The notes under the pieces: generated by a model | Database searches by the model: none | The model's input: the letters and a program-made list of their open reading frames with translations, nothing else | Told to the model about the DNA's origin: nothing | Program-made: the position numbers and the translations under genes | Part shown: positions 1-9,987 of the stretch, in pieces | How the letters are laid out: each line of letters opens with the position of its first letter | Numbering within the stretch: the stretch's first letter is position 1 | Origin: an uncultured Myxococcales bacterium | GTDB lineage: Bacteria > Myxococcota_A > Bradymonadia > UBA7976 > VGTA01 | Assembly (NCBI GenBank): GCA_937146725.1 | Contig: CAKZRU010000033.1 | Coordinates: 1-64,000, forward strand | Length of the DNA stretch: 64,000 bases | Reading direction: 5' to 3'

Positions 1-989
1 GCTCTTTGCTGCGGTGTACCAATCAGTCTTAAGCCCTTAATTTCACTCAAAGCTTGTGCGCCATAATTGACCAGTTCAGACTCATAGTGATGAATTTTGT
101 CTAAGCCTAAGCCTTGTACATATTCAACGGCAGACGCTAAACCAACCGCCCCCGCAATATTGGGTGTACCCGCTTCAAAACGACTAGGAACGGGCTTGTA
201 GGTAGACTGCTCAAAATAGACATCCTCAATCATATCCCCACCACCTTGATAGGGAGGAAGTTCATTGAGTAATGCTTCTTTACCCCATAAAACGCCAATC
301 CCAGTAGGCCCATAAAGTTTATGACCACTAAACACATAAAAGTCACAGCCTAGTTTTTGTACATCGACCGGTGTGTGTGCTATGGCCTGTGCGCCATCAA
401 TTAAGGTAAGAATCCCTCTTTGTCTTGCATAATCACAAAGATATTGTACGTCATTAACTGTACCCAAAGCATTAGAGATATGGTTGAAAGCCATGATCTT
501 GGTTTTTTCACTCACCAATGAGTCAAGTTGTTCCAAACATAGTTCTCCATGCTCATTAATGGGAATCACTTTTAGGATTGCACCGGTTCTTTGGCAGGCC
601 AACTGCCAAGGAACAATATTGGCATGATGCTCAAGATGAGTAATTAAGATCTCATCTCCTGCTTGTAGGCGGCTACTCAGTGAAGAAGCGACCAAGTTGA
701 TCGCTTCGGTAGTTCCACGAACAAAAATGACTTCGTTGGCAGAAGGCGCATTTAAAAACTCGGCAATCTTAACTCTAGCTGTTTCATAACGCTGAGTAGC
801 TCGCTCTCCAAGCTCATAAACCGCTCGGTGAATGTTAGCATTATCGTCAGTATAAAATTGCTTTAGAGTGTTGATTACAGATGCTGGCTTTTGGGTTGTC
901 GCCCCACTATCCAAGTAGATCAACCGAGGGTTTGCTTCGCTCTGTTCAAAAATAGGAAAGTCTGAACGACGACACTGAAAAAGGTCCAT
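1..989 (-). CDS. sufS: Cysteine desulfurase SufS (3' end beyond window)
   Basis: PLP-dependent class V aminotransferase fold that takes sulfur from L-cysteine for Fe-S cluster assembly by the SUF system in the cytosol. About 329 N-terminal residues are in the window; the frame stays open through base 1, so the C-terminus, including the persulfide Cys expected near residue 360, lies outside. Seen: a YLDSGATTQKP N-terminal motif, THLEHHANIVPW, and the PLP-lysine motif FSGHKLYGPTG. The start is ATG at 989, preceded on the minus strand by CAGGAGAAGATC, a good ribosome site. It begins 13 bp after the sufD stop, so it is the last visible gene of sufBCDS. The SufS rather than IscS assignment rests on operon context and motifs. 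Confidence 0.95.
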   Translation of the reverse strand, partial: MDLFQCRRSDFPIFEQSEANPRLIYLDSGATTQKPASVINTLKQFYTDDNANIHRAVYELGERATQRYETARVKIAEFLNAPSANEVIFVRGTTEAINLVASSLSSRLQAGDEILITHLEHHANIVPWQLACQRTGAILKVIPINEHGELCLEQLDSLVSEKTKIMAFNHISNALGTVNDVQYLCDYARQRGILTLIDGAQAIAHTPVDVQKLGCDFYVFSGHKLYGPTGIGVLWGKEALLNELPPYQGGGDMIEDVYFEQSTYKPVPSRFEAGTPNIAGAVGLASAVEYVQGLGLDKIHHYESELVNYGAQALSEIKGLRLIGTPQQR

Positions 990-1002
990 GATCTTCTCCT
1001 GT

Positions 1003-2367
1003 TTAAATGTTCGCAGAAATGAGCTCCCAATCGATCCATTCTTCTGCTTCATTGAGCTCAAGCTCTAGGCCCAAGCTTTGCTTTAGGCTACTGTCCAAAG
1101 CACGTTTTAGGTTTTGCTTGGGCAAGGTTTCCCGAATCTCACCCACAAAAGCTGAGGTCAAGGCACGCAGAGCAGCTGCTTCATCCAATCCACGTGCTCG
1201 CAGATAAAACAGAGCATCTTCATCCAATTGACCCACTGTTGCGCCATGGCTACATTCAACATCATCGTTGTAAATTTCTAGTTGTGGTCGAGTCACAGCC
1301 TTGGCCGATTCAGATAAGAGCAAGTTCGGGTTATTTTGCTCGGCTACGGTATCAAAAGCACCTTGTGACACAATGACTCGGCCGGTAAATACGCCCCGAC
1401 TCTTTGCACCTAAGGCTCCCTTAAAACTCTGTGATGAACGACAACTAGGTGCTTTATGTTTAAGCGTCAGATGCTGATCTAATAGAACATCTGATGAACC
1501 AAGATACAGCCCACTGAGATCAGCTCGAGCTTGGGATTCTTCCAAGCTGATATCTAGCTCTAAACGGCAAAGATCAGACCCTAAGTTAAGACTGGTTAAA
1601 GACAAGTTCGCTTCTGCATAAACCGTGGCGGCAACTCGTCCCAAGTGCAGCGACGTTTGCTCATTCCCACGACTTTGCTCTTGAGACCGTACATAATCAA
1701 GCTTACTGTTTTTGGAAAGATACATCGAAGTCAGAGAAAGCTGAGTATGATTCTGTAATCCTTGCTCTGTCTCAAAGGATTCAATCACTTTGAGCGCTGC
1801 ATCTTCCGCAAGATAAAACCAGATATTTCTAGAGTCTATCTGTAAGGTATTGGCGATCGCCGATTGAGCAGAGACTTGCGATTTTTCTCGCTTCATATTG
1901 ATGCACAACTCACCTGCATCTTGGCCTGCTTCAACAATGACAACTAAGCCATCACGGTAATGTAAGCTATGCAAATCATGCATCGTTTCATCTTGAGCAA
2001 ACTGTTGCTCAATCCAAACAAAAGCCTGCTCAGCGAGTTGGTCACGATTTTGTTTGGCTAACTCACTTAAACTGATGATTCTGAGCTTGGAGTTTAGCAA
2101 CATTGATGCACTAGAGGCCTTAATTGCTTCTTCATTGAAGCTAAGTTGCCAATTTGGCTCAGTTTGCTGGGCATCACTCATAAGTTTGAGTTGCACAATC
2201 CTTTTTAAGGAAGTGTAGCGCCATGCTTCAGCACGAGCCATATTAAATTGACTTAAGCGCTGTAAGGCAAGCTCTTGTCGCTCTGATGAAATAAAGCCGT
2301 TTTCATTGGTGGATAATGGCTTACTTGGCGTAAGTAAAGGCCCCCAATTGACATCTTTCAAACTCAT
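1003..2367 (-). CDS. sufD: Fe-S cluster assembly protein SufD
   Basis: Scaffold subunit of the SufBC2D complex. The protein has a divergent N-terminus and a conserved C-terminal beta-helix end with ECSHGATVGQLDEDALFYL and the helical tail typical of SufB/SufD. About 454 residues, slightly longer than E. coli SufD (423). I chose ATG 2367 because it overlaps the sufC stop as ATGA and has GAGGGT just upstream; a GTG 21 bp further upstream is possible but lies inside sufC. The overlap implies translational coupling with sufC. It is followed directly by sufS. Confidence 0.94.
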   Translation of the reverse strand: MSLKDVNWGPLLTPSKPLSTNENGFISSERQELALQRLSQFNMARAEAWRYTSLKRIVQLKLMSDAQQTEPNWQLSFNEEAIKASSASMLLNSKLRIISLSELAKQNRDQLAEQAFVWIEQQFAQDETMHDLHSLHYRDGLVVIVEAGQDAGELCINMKREKSQVSAQSAIANTLQIDSRNIWFYLAEDAALKVIESFETEQGLQNHTQLSLTSMYLSKNSKLDYVRSQEQSRGNEQTSLHLGRVAATVYAEANLSLTSLNLGSDLCRLELDISLEESQARADLSGLYLGSSDVLLDQHLTLKHKAPSCRSSQSFKGALGAKSRGVFTGRVIVSQGAFDTVAEQNNPNLLLSESAKAVTRPQLEIYNDDVECSHGATVGQLDEDALFYLRARGLDEAAALRALTSAFVGEIRETLPKQNLKRALDSSLKQSLGLELELNEAEEWIDWELISANI

Positions 2368-3116
2368 GACTGACCCTCGATAAGCCACTCATAACCACGT
2401 TCTTCAAGCTCAAGCGCCAAATTTTTATCTCCTGAATGAATAATGCGGCCACCCTGTAAAACATGGACCTTATCAGGCACAACATGATCGAGTAAGCGTT
2501 GATAGTGAGTAATGACTAAGAATGAACGCTCCGGTCCTTTAAGAGCATCAACGCCATGACCCACAATACGCAATGCATCAATATCCAAGCCAGAGTCTGT
2601 TTCGTCTAAGACACATAATTTAGGTGCTAACAAGGCCATTTGTAAAACTTCGTTACGTTTTTTCTCACCGCCGGAAAAGCCCTCATTAACGCTTCTTTTA
2701 AGCATATTAGGCTCAAGCTTAACGAGTTTAAGCACTTCTTTAACCTTTTTCATAAACTCTACGGGATTAAGCTCAGGCTCACCTTGACTAACACGCTGAG
2801 CGTTAACAATAGAGCGCAAGAAATAGCCATTTTGTACACCGGGGATTTCTACCGGATACTGAAACGCTAAAAAAACACCAGATTGAGCTCGCTCAGAAGC
2901 ATCCATGGCCAAAAGATCTTGTCCCATATAGGTGATTGAACCTTGAGTAACTTCATAGCCCTCATGTCCCGCTAACACATAGGACAGGGTACTTTTACCC
3001 GAACCATTTGGGCCCATAATCGCATGAACTTCTCCGGCCGGTATAGATAGGTTTAAGCCTTTAATAATCTCAGTACCACCCGCCACACTTACATGGAGGT
3101 CTTTAATCTCTAACAT
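2364..3116 (-). CDS. sufC: Fe-S cluster assembly ATPase SufC
   Basis: ABC-type ATPase that drives conformational change of the SufBD scaffold during cluster assembly; cytosolic. 250 residues, normal for the family. Walker A GPNGSGKST is at residues 35-43, the ABC signature region reads FSGGEKKRNEVLQM (SufC-like rather than the LSGGQ of transporters), and Walker B is LCVLDETDSGLD. It lies between sufB (68-bp gap) and sufD (4-bp overlap). The ribosome site is weak. Confidence 0.96.
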   Translation of the reverse strand: MLEIKDLHVSVAGGTEIIKGLNLSIPAGEVHAIMGPNGSGKSTLSYVLAGHEGYEVTQGSITYMGQDLLAMDASERAQSGVFLAFQYPVEIPGVQNGYFLRSIVNAQRVSQGEPELNPVEFMKKVKEVLKLVKLEPNMLKRSVNEGFSGGEKKRNEVLQMALLAPKLCVLDETDSGLDIDALRIVGHGVDALKGPERSFLVITHYQRLLDHVVPDKVHVLQGGRIIHSGDKNLALELEERGYEWLIEGQS

Positions 3117-3184
3117 CTTGTTTACTCTATAAAAAAAGGTTGGAATATTCTTTTGAAAATGGGGATCCGATAAAGATCAATGAA

Positions 3185-4645
3185 CTAGCCTACAGTACCC
3201 TCAAGGCTCACGCTGAGAAGCTTATTTGCTTCAACTGCAAACTCCATGGGTAATTCATTGAGAACTTCGCGACAAAAACCGGTAACAATTAAGGCGACTG
3301 CTTCTTCGGCGCTTAGCCCTCTTTGTTGACAGTAAAACATTTGATCTTCACTTACTTTTGAGGTGGTTGCTTCATGCTCGACCTGTGCATCTTGCCTAGA
3401 AACCTCAATATATGGGAAGGTGTGTGCACCGCATAGATCACCAATAAGCAATGAGTCACATTGGGAGAAATTACGAGCTCCCTCAGCCTTGGGACCGACG
3501 CTTACTAAGCCACGATAGGTACTTTGACTTTTACCGGCACTAACGCCCTTAGAAATGATATGGCTTTTTGTATTTTTACCAATATGTACCATTTTAGTAC
3601 CGGTATCAGCTTGTTGGAAATGATTGGTCAAGGCGATTGAGTAAAACTCTCCAATGGACTCATCACCAAGCAAAACGCAACTTGGATATTTCCAAGTGAT
3701 CGCTGAGCCTGTTTCTACCTGAGTCCATGAGATCTTGGAACGCTTACCTTGGCACTTGCCTCGTTTAGTCACAAAGTTATAAATGCCACCTTTGCCTTCT
3801 TCATCTCCAGGATACCAATTTTGCACTGTTGAATATTTGATTTCTGCATCATCATGAGTGATGAGCTCTACCACTGCTGCATGGAGTTGGTTTTCATCGC
3901 GCTGTGGTGCAGTACAGCCCTCTAAATAGCTCACATAGCTACCTTCATCGGCAATGATCAAAGTTCTTTCAAATTGTCCGGTGTTAGCTTCGTTAATTCT
4001 AAAGTAAGTAGAGAGCTCCATCGGGCATCTTACGCCTTTGGGAATATATACAAATGAGCCATCACTAAAAACCGCAGAGTTTAAAGCGGTGAAATAGTTG
4101 TCAGCACGTGGCACAATCGTACCTAAGTATTTTTTAATCAACTCTGGATAATCATGAACAGCTTCTGAAAAAGAGCAGAAAATAACGCCATGCTTGGCGA
4201 GTTCTTCTCTAAAAGTTGTAACTACAGAAACGCTATCAAAGACAGCATCTACCGCTACACCAGCCAAAGCGGCTCGTTCATGCAGTGGAATCCCAAGCTT
4301 TTCATAAGTTTTAAGCAGCTCTGGATCTACTTCATCAAGGCTTTTGGGACGCTCTTTAGGCGCTGCAAAATAATGGATATCCTGATAGTCAATCTCGGGG
4401 ATATTAAGCTGGGCCCAGTCCGGCATTTCCATGCTTAAGAAGATTTCTAAAGATTTCAAACGCCATTCTAATAACCATTCCGGCTCATTTTTTTTGGCAG
4501 AAATATACCGAACAGTTTCTTCGCTAAGGCCTTTAGCAGCCACTTCTGATTCAATATCAGTCACGAAGCCATGCTGATACTTCTGGGCCATTAGTGAGGA
4601 CACTTCAGGATTCTGCTCGGCTTTTGATAGTGGGGCTTGTGACAT
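3185..4645 (-). CDS. sufB: Fe-S cluster assembly protein SufB
   Basis: Core scaffold of the SUF system on which nascent Fe-S clusters are built with SufC and SufD. About 486 residues, in the usual range. The conserved beta-helix core is present ([10 protein letters not shown], then the [19 protein letters not shown] region) and the C-terminal helix contains [14 protein letters not shown] prefer ATG 4645 (MSQAPLSK) because AGGAGA sits 9 bp upstream; an in-frame start 27 bp earlier has no such site. As first gene of sufBCDS it probably follows the operon promoter; an inverted repeat about 70 bp upstream may be regulatory. Confidence 0.96.
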   Translation of the reverse strand: MSQAPLSKAEQNPEVSSLMAQKYQHGFVTDIESEVAAKGLSEETVRYISAKKNEPEWLLEWRLKSLEIFLSMEMPDWAQLNIPEIDYQDIHYFAAPKERPKSLDEVDPELLKTYEKLGIPLHERAALAGVAVDAVFDSVSVVTTFREELAKHGVIFCSFSEAVHDYPELIKKYLGTIVPRADNYFTALNSAVFSDGSFVYIPKGVRCPMELSTYFRINEANTGQFERTLIIADEGSYVSYLEGCTAPQRDENQLHAAVVELITHDDAEIKYSTVQNWYPGDEEGKGGIYNFVTKRGKCQGKRSKISWTQVETGSAITWKYPSCVLLGDESIGEFYSIALTNHFQQADTGTKMVHIGKNTKSHIISKGVSAGKSQSTYRGLVSVGPKAEGARNFSQCDSLLIGDLCGAHTFPYIEVSRQDAQVEHEATTSKVSEDQMFYCQQRGLSAEEAVALIVTGFCREVLNELPMEFAVEANKLLSVSLEGTVG

Positions 4646-4715
4646 AGTCTTAGCTCTCCTACAGGGATTCAAGAGTTGACATATAGTGAAAAGACAAACG
4701 GTTCGCTAGACTAAC

Positions 4716-4741
4716 GAAACTTAACGTTAAGGTAAAGTTTC
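4716..4741. promoter_or_regulatory. Inverted repeat upstream of the suf operon
   Basis: GAAACTT and AAGTTTC half-sites are separated by 12 bp. Inside, a perfect 12-bp palindrome (CTTAACGTTAAG, 4720-4731) overlaps the left half-site. It lies about 70 bp before the preferred sufB start. It does not match the SufR or IscR motifs I know, so the cognate regulator is unknown. Inference from position and symmetry only. Confidence 0.35.
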
Positions 4742-4816
4742 AAAATTGGAAAGTTTTGTTCATGTCCAAAGCGGGTTCTAAACTCTGCTCTAAAACTTGC
4801 TCTGTTCAATGAAGTT

Positions 4817-5200
4817 TTATCGGCTTAAACTAGTAAGAATTACCCCGGTTAAAATCAGCGATACTCCCCCAATATACTTAAGGTTTACGCTCTCATTAAA
4901 AAACAACCAACCACCTAAGGGCACCAAAACAAAGGCCAAAGCCGCAAAGGGATAAGCGGTGGTGAGAGGAATCTTTTGCAACAACCAAAGCCATAAAAAT
5001 GTTGCCGCACCATAAAGCGCCAATGCGGTGATGACAATAGGTTGGAAAATCAGATTAATCCAACCATCAAGGTCGCTTGCCGGTGCAACTCGAGTGGCCC
5101 CCAGCTTAAATAAAACCTGACCGGTTGCCATTGATACAGCAAAGGTGACAAGTCCAATCAGTTGGGCAAGGCTTAAAGAACTTTGTGGATCTGGCGTCAT
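4817..5200 (-). CDS. Small four-TM DMT-superfamily protein (EamA/ArnE/ArnF-like)
   Basis: A 127-residue integral membrane protein with four predicted hydrophobic helices. Motifs resemble the half-size drug/metabolite transporters and ArnE/ArnF-type flippase subunits: GQVLFKLGATR in helix 1, LWLWLLQKIPLTTAYPFAAL in the middle, and FNESVNLKYIGGVSLILTG near the C-terminus. Such proteins usually work as dimers to move small lipophilic or lipid-linked substrates; the substrate cannot be read here. ATG 5200 is preceded by an AAAGAGAG stretch; an upstream in-frame alternative would add 26 polar residues before helix 1, which is unlikely. It stands alone, about 170 bp upstream of the suf regulatory region. 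Confidence 0.8.
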   Translation of the reverse strand: MTPDPQSSLSLAQLIGLVTFAVSMATGQVLFKLGATRVAPASDLDGWINLIFQPIVITALALYGAATFLWLWLLQKIPLTTAYPFAALAFVLVPLGGWLFFNESVNLKYIGGVSLILTGVILTSLSR

Positions 5201-5364
5201 GCTTTTCTCTCTTTCAGTTGGTTGTGGCCTCTTATGAGAGAATCTAGTGCCCCTGTCAATCTCAACGATCAATCTCAATGATCAACTATATAGATTTATC
5301 GCTCTTTCCTTGAGTCAGAACAGAAACTTGAGCCAAATAAACGCTCTTCAGAGTTCAAAAATGG

Positions 5365-8300
5365 TTACTCAATACTTTTTTGCCACACTTGTCTTAGCGC
5401 TCTTTCTTGAGCTCTGAGCCAAATCTTTAGTCTTGGGTGATCTACGGCTTGAAAAAGAGGTTTGGACAAAAAAGTATCTTCAAAAATATACCAAGCGCAT
5501 GCTTGCAAGCGAAGAGTCTTTGTCTGAAGTGCTTCTAATATAGACTCCGAAAGTTGATTGAGTTGTGGAACAGTAAAATATTGAACTTGATATAACCAAG
5601 TACTCAGCGGTGCTTGAAAACGCTTTTTCAATAAAGAACTCGGTTGCTGGGTCGCTTGTTCATATTCTTCAATCCAAGCACAGAACGCATCTACAAACTC
5701 TGTTAAAGAATGAGTAAACTGGGTAGATACACTCAATTCTAGTTTCTTTTTTTCAAGCCCACTTACATCTGACTCACTCTTTGACTCACTCTTTGACTCA
5801 CTCTTTGATCTAGTAATTTCTGCTTTAAACTCAACTAAGCGTGCAGCAAGTAATACTTGGTATTGTGCTTGCTCTAAATGCATATCTGTCAAAGGGTAGT
5901 TCACTTCTTTTTCTTTAAGCTCTTGAAAGATCTTTAACAGGTGTTCGCGCACAGTTTGTACTGTTTCTATGAGTATTTTTGGGGAAACATAAGCGCTTAA
6001 CTTATCTAAAACCCGAGTAGAAAATTCCTGTTGAAATGCAATTACTTTTCGCCAATTAAGATCTTGCTTTGGCTGAACAAACCAACGTGATACCCAAGCA
6101 GTGCATAAATCATGCATATTATGTGCATGACTAAGTGCATAACGCAGTCGCAGATATTCAAAATCAAGTTGAGTCAGCACATCATAGGGAACGGTTACGA
6201 TTTGATCGAGTTCTTCTACCCAGCGTTCCAAGGCCCCCAATGCTTGCTCAAGCCAAGCTAAATCATGCTTCATTAAGGCTTGATCAATGGAAAAGCTAAT
6301 CACTTTTTTGAAGCTATGATATGACCTGACTTGTGGTCTTAAACGTCGTAAAGCTTGAGTCAAGCCAAGTTCTAAAATGCTTATTTCTATCAGAAAAGCT
6401 TCGGATTGAGAGTCCAAATGAGAAGGACTCATACTATTCTTATAGCTAGCGCCTAATGGAGTGGCCTCAATGGTTCGCTGATTTAAACTAGAGTGCTGTC
6501 TCCAAAACTCAAGTTGAGGATCATTTCGCAGAATAGATAAGGACTGTGAGACTTGTGGTGCTTGCTTTGGTCTAGTTGCTTGCTTTGTCTGATTTGAGCG
6601 CAGCAAAAACTCTCCAAGCTCATATCTAGTCAACAAGCATTTGCTGACTTCATCATCAAGGCTGAATGACCCTCGTTTATCCTGCGTTGGACTTGAGTCT
6701 TTTTTGGAACTCTCCACAAAACGCTTTTCGGAATTTTGCTGATAGGCTTGTCCATATAAAATAGTTTTTAATCCCTGAGTCGCAATCGCTAATTGCCGAT
6801 AAATAATAAATTCTTTTCGATCGATCTGTTGCCCATAGTCAGATTTAAACTTGAAAAGTTCTGTTCTCAGTTTCTCAATAAAAATATAGCCCCATGTTCT
6901 AAGGCGTTTCGATATGATCCTAAGATTAGGGTCATTCTGATCTAGTTGTAACTTACGTACTTTGTGTAAGTACAAGTCTAACTCTAACTCAATCACTGGT
7001 TCATAACTGAGCTGTTGTTGAATAATTGGATCACTATGTTCAGTGCTTAAACCAAGCGCTAACATACGGTTTGTCCATTCATAGCTTTGCACAGCGAGTA
7101 GCTGATCACCGATGAAGCAATGATTCACCAACCAAATCAAATGTAGCTTTGGTCGAGTTGCTTTAAAATATTCTAACCTAAGTGCCTTGACCGACTCATA
7201 ATATTCCTCACAAATACTCTGTTTTTCTTTTGGATTTAAAAAACATGTATACAGGCTAATTCGAGCATATTTGAGTAGATTCGTTTCATGAGGGATTTTC
7301 TGAAATAGCCTAGATTGCCAACCGGCCAAAAGCTCAACTAGATGATCATTCTGAGGTTTTAGCATGTATGAAATATACAACCAAACTAAAGCATCAATGG
7401 CTCGCTCATATTCTTCTAGCCACCATAAATGCTGTGCAAAACTAAGCCAATCTTCAACATGGGGTTGGGTACTGAGTAAGTCGGGTACATTCTCATTGAG
7501 ATTTTTCAGCCATTTCAGTGCCTTTTGCTGCGGTGAAAGGGAATCTTTGACTTTAGTTTGGCTTATGTCTTTAGATAAATGAGTATGAGTTAATGCTCTT
7601 AATTCAGCTCTTAACCCTTCTGTCGACCTTTGAGAAGCTTGAGCTTTTTCATTCTGAATGTCTTCGGATTTTGACTGTTCTTGCTCTACATCACCTTGAT
7701 CATCTTGCTGTATGATATTCAGGTCTAATTCTGAACGAGTTGAGTCACTGTGGTCTAACTCTGTTTCTTGGGCGTTAGATTCTTGAGTGTGTGTAATGCT
7801 CGAGTTATGGTCGATCTCAAACTGAATAGACTCTAAAAAATGCAATGGAGAAAGAGGTATCGCTGCACAAGAAGAATATTCTAATTCATAGGTTTCATCC
7901 AACCTATTGTTGCTATCTTTAGAATAGAGACAACAGATGTGAACATTCTGCTGAGAGTCCATCTCCTGATCATTTAAAAGCCATAGGTTTTGAAAGGTCG
8001 TTGAGGCAATGTTAAAGGAAGAAGGATCATTTTGAGTCGCTTGGTCAGAGAATTGAATCTTATTTCGTAAGTATGTAAGTAAATCTTTATCCGGTACATG
8101 TGGATGCAATACCCAACCGGTTGGCCTCCAGATGTTGACACTCGCATTAGATTGCAAAGCACTATTCGCTAATGAAGAAACCTTGAGTCCAAAAGGATTC
8201 AAGGCTGGTGAACGATTCGTATAATGAGACATCCATTTGACATCTTGATCAGCCAAGTCGGTTGACTCAAAAAAGGCCTTAATTTGACCAGATAACAATG

Positions 8301-9612
8301 GATCTTCAAATATCCATGCAATCGTATATCGACTAAGATTAGGCAAAAAGCTAACTTTAATCTTTGCTAAAATCATAGGACCAAATTGGTGGGCAATAAT
8401 ATGTGTTAAATGCTGACTTAAGGCAGTTGTTTTAATAAGAAGTGCTTGCGCCTTTTGAGTTTTACCCTTTTGGGCTGGCTGTATTCTTTCCCATTTAAAA
8501 TCGATCTTGAATGAGTGCATTGGAACTGTAGGTAAAACGGGGTTTTTCTTAACCTGTAATTCTTGATTCTTCTTGGCATAAATTAATTGTTGATCAAGCT
8601 TAAGCGCGATAGTCTGATATATGTCCTTGAGACTGTGCCAACTCAAGGTGCTTTCTCGCGGTTCTCCAAGCTCTAAGGTCTTATGCATGCTTGAATGCAA
8701 TAGATCGATGGTCAATAGATCTGTTGAATCGTATTGCTTACCAAGCCTTTTGAGCAAAGTAACCGCGGATGGGTAGGGCCGTATAATATAATGTTCTTCT
8801 ACACTTACACCTTGCCATAAAACATCATCTAGCAATGGCTTATATCGCGCTATAGCAAGATAAGGATATTTGCTTACTTCTATAGCTAAATCATTAATAA
8901 AGGGGCTCTGTGCTGTGTGTAGCTTGAGCCAGTAAGAGCAAGATTCATAAGGCTGATTGACGGTTTGTTGATCAGTTTGCAGATTTCTTGAAAATCCTGA
9001 CCAGATCTGTAGTTCTTGTTGAAGTGTCTTTCTATTTGGTAATGCACAGAGTTTTTGCAGACTAGCTGAATGACTAACTGAGTTAATCCAAATATCATCT
9101 TTAATGAGGTAATGCTTTGCATAAATCTCGAGAATACTCAGCTCTAGTTGCTCAAGGTCAGCTTGCTCTCCTTTGATCTCAAAAAGAATTGATGAGCCTT
9201 GCGTTTGAAATCTATGCGCATGTGCTCTTTGCTGAGCTCTATCCTCTAATATATGAAAGCATAATTTCAACAGACTGCTGCGCTCACTCAACCACTTTTG
9301 CGAGGCGGTCATTCTGTGCAGTATATCGAGTTGGGTAATCTCATCTGCATTTTGCTGCTTCTGCCATAAAGAGGAGCTGAGTTTTGTTCCAAGTTGTCGT
9401 AAGGGGGCTTCTAAAGTCACCTGCAAGACTTCTTCAAAACAACCCACTTGATAATGTCTGTAAATGGGAAAGTGATGAATTTGGCTAAGTACCAAATGCA
9501 TACCAGAAAGCTCAAAACGCTCATATAATTCCTGGAGAGCCGTAATTCTTTGCTTGACTCCATGAGTCTTGCACCAATATGAGTGCTTATCATTAAGCTT
9601 TTGAGCACTCAA
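5365..9612 (-). CDS. Very large protein of unknown family (1415 aa) in FtsH-like gene block
   Basis: I do not recognise this protein. It is 1415 residues, apparently soluble with no signal peptide or membrane segment, rich in Leu, Gln and Ser. An acidic, Gln/Glu/Asp/Ser-rich low-complexity stretch lies roughly at residues 600-690 and separates an N-terminal part from a helical C-terminal part that reads like repeat-type alpha-helical scaffolding. A four-residue Ser-Lys-Ser-Glu tandem repeat lies near residue 1275. The only sensible start is TTG at 9612, which overlaps the preceding stop as TTGA; the first in-frame ATG is some 37 codons later. Terminal position behind the FtsH-like protease and two small genes suggests a substrate-recognition, scaffold or effector role, which is inference. 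Confidence 0.75.
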   Translation of the reverse strand: MSAQKLNDKHSYWCKTHGVKQRITALQELYERFELSGMHLVLSQIHHFPIYRHYQVGCFEEVLQVTLEAPLRQLGTKLSSSLWQKQQNADEITQLDILHRMTASQKWLSERSSLLKLCFHILEDRAQQRAHAHRFQTQGSSILFEIKGEQADLEQLELSILEIYAKHYLIKDDIWINSVSHSASLQKLCALPNRKTLQQELQIWSGFSRNLQTDQQTVNQPYESCSYWLKLHTAQSPFINDLAIEVSKYPYLAIARYKPLLDDVLWQGVSVEEHYIIRPYPSAVTLLKRLGKQYDSTDLLTIDLLHSSMHKTLELGEPRESTLSWHSLKDIYQTIALKLDQQLIYAKKNQELQVKKNPVLPTVPMHSFKIDFKWERIQPAQKGKTQKAQALLIKTTALSQHLTHIIAHQFGPMILAKIKVSFLPNLSRYTIAWIFEDPLLSGQIKAFFESTDLADQDVKWMSHYTNRSPALNPFGLKVSSLANSALQSNASVNIWRPTGWVLHPHVPDKDLLTYLRNKIQFSDQATQNDPSSFNIASTTFQNLWLLNDQEMDSQQNVHICCLYSKDSNNRLDETYELEYSSCAAIPLSPLHFLESIQFEIDHNSSITHTQESNAQETELDHSDSTRSELDLNIIQQDDQGDVEQEQSKSEDIQNEKAQASQRSTEGLRAELRALTHTHLSKDISQTKVKDSLSPQQKALKWLKNLNENVPDLLSTQPHVEDWLSFAQHLWWLEEYERAIDALVWLYISYMLKPQNDHLVELLAGWQSRLFQKIPHETNLLKYARISLYTCFLNPKEKQSICEEYYESVKALRLEYFKATRPKLHLIWLVNHCFIGDQLLAVQSYEWTNRMLALGLSTEHSDPIIQQQLSYEPVIELELDLYLHKVRKLQLDQNDPNLRIISKRLRTWGYIFIEKLRTELFKFKSDYGQQIDRKEFIIYRQLAIATQGLKTILYGQAYQQNSEKRFVESSKKDSSPTQDKRGSFSLDDEVSKCLLTRYELGEFLLRSNQTKQATRPKQAPQVSQSLSILRNDPQLEFWRQHSSLNQRTIEATPLGASYKNSMSPSHLDSQSEAFLIEISILELGLTQALRRLRPQVRSYHSFKKVISFSIDQALMKHDLAWLEQALGALERWVEELDQIVTVPYDVLTQLDFEYLRLRYALSHAHNMHDLCTAWVSRWFVQPKQDLNWRKVIAFQQEFSTRVLDKLSAYVSPKILIETVQTVREHLLKIFQELKEKEVNYPLTDMHLEQAQYQVLLAARLVEFKAEITRSKSESKSESKSESDVSGLEKKKLELSVSTQFTHSLTEFVDAFCAWIEEYEQATQQPSSLLKKRFQAPLSTWLYQVQYFTVPQLNQLSESILEALQTKTLRLQACAWYIFEDTFLSKPLFQAVDHPRLKIWLRAQERALRQVWQKSIE
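5771..5806. repeat. 12-bp tandem repeat x3 inside the giant gene
   Basis: Three exact copies of GACTCACTCTTT on the plus strand, coding SKSE units on the minus strand. In-frame, so copy-number change would preserve the frame. Confidence 0.9.
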
Positions 9613-9923
9613 GATGACTGATTAACCTTAGTTGTTTGGCTTGGTTCAAAGTCAGCTAAATGCTGTTGATCCTGTTCTTGGGTCTTTTGAGTATGGCCTA
9701 AACTCTGCTCGGATGCTTCCATAAGCGGGTGGGGCGGGCTTCTTTTAATTTCCAAACGATCAGCGACTTGCTCAAGTGATTTACCAAGTAATTGCTCTAC
9801 AAATGCACGGTGCTCATCTTCATGCTCAAAAGGCATCGCATCTTCATCCGACTCATAATTTATAATCAAAGTACGTTCTCCGGTATGAGGATTTAACCTT
9901 AAGGTTAATACGGCTTCAGGCAT
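9609..9923 (-). CDS. Small conserved-looking protein of the FtsH-like block (104 aa)
   Basis: 104 residues. The first ~50 look like a compact alpha/beta fold (LTLRLNPHTGERTLIINYES, then an acidic helix EHEDEHRAFVEQLLG). The last ~35 are Gln/Glu/His-rich and probably disordered. No known domain is recognised with confidence; size and position recall the small partner proteins (DUF2997-type) found beside Ycf46/FtsH-like ATPases, but I cannot verify homology. It starts at ATG 9923, 64 bp after the FtsH-like gene, and its stop overlaps the start of the giant gene (TTGA), implying coupled translation. Likely a partner of its two neighbours. Confidence 0.75.
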   Translation of the reverse strand: MPEAVLTLRLNPHTGERTLIINYESDEDAMPFEHEDEHRAFVEQLLGKSLEQVADRLEIKRSPPHPLMEASEQSLGHTQKTQEQDQQHLADFEPSQTTKVNQSS

Positions 9924-9987
9924 GTTATTCGCTCTTTTCTATGAAGGGTATGGGCAAGTTAGACAGACTTTAAACTCGCGTCTATGA

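Noticed and set aside
4716..4741. Assigning the suf upstream repeat to SufR or IscR
   Set aside because: The half-sites do not match the motifs I know for either regulator, and neither gene is in the window.
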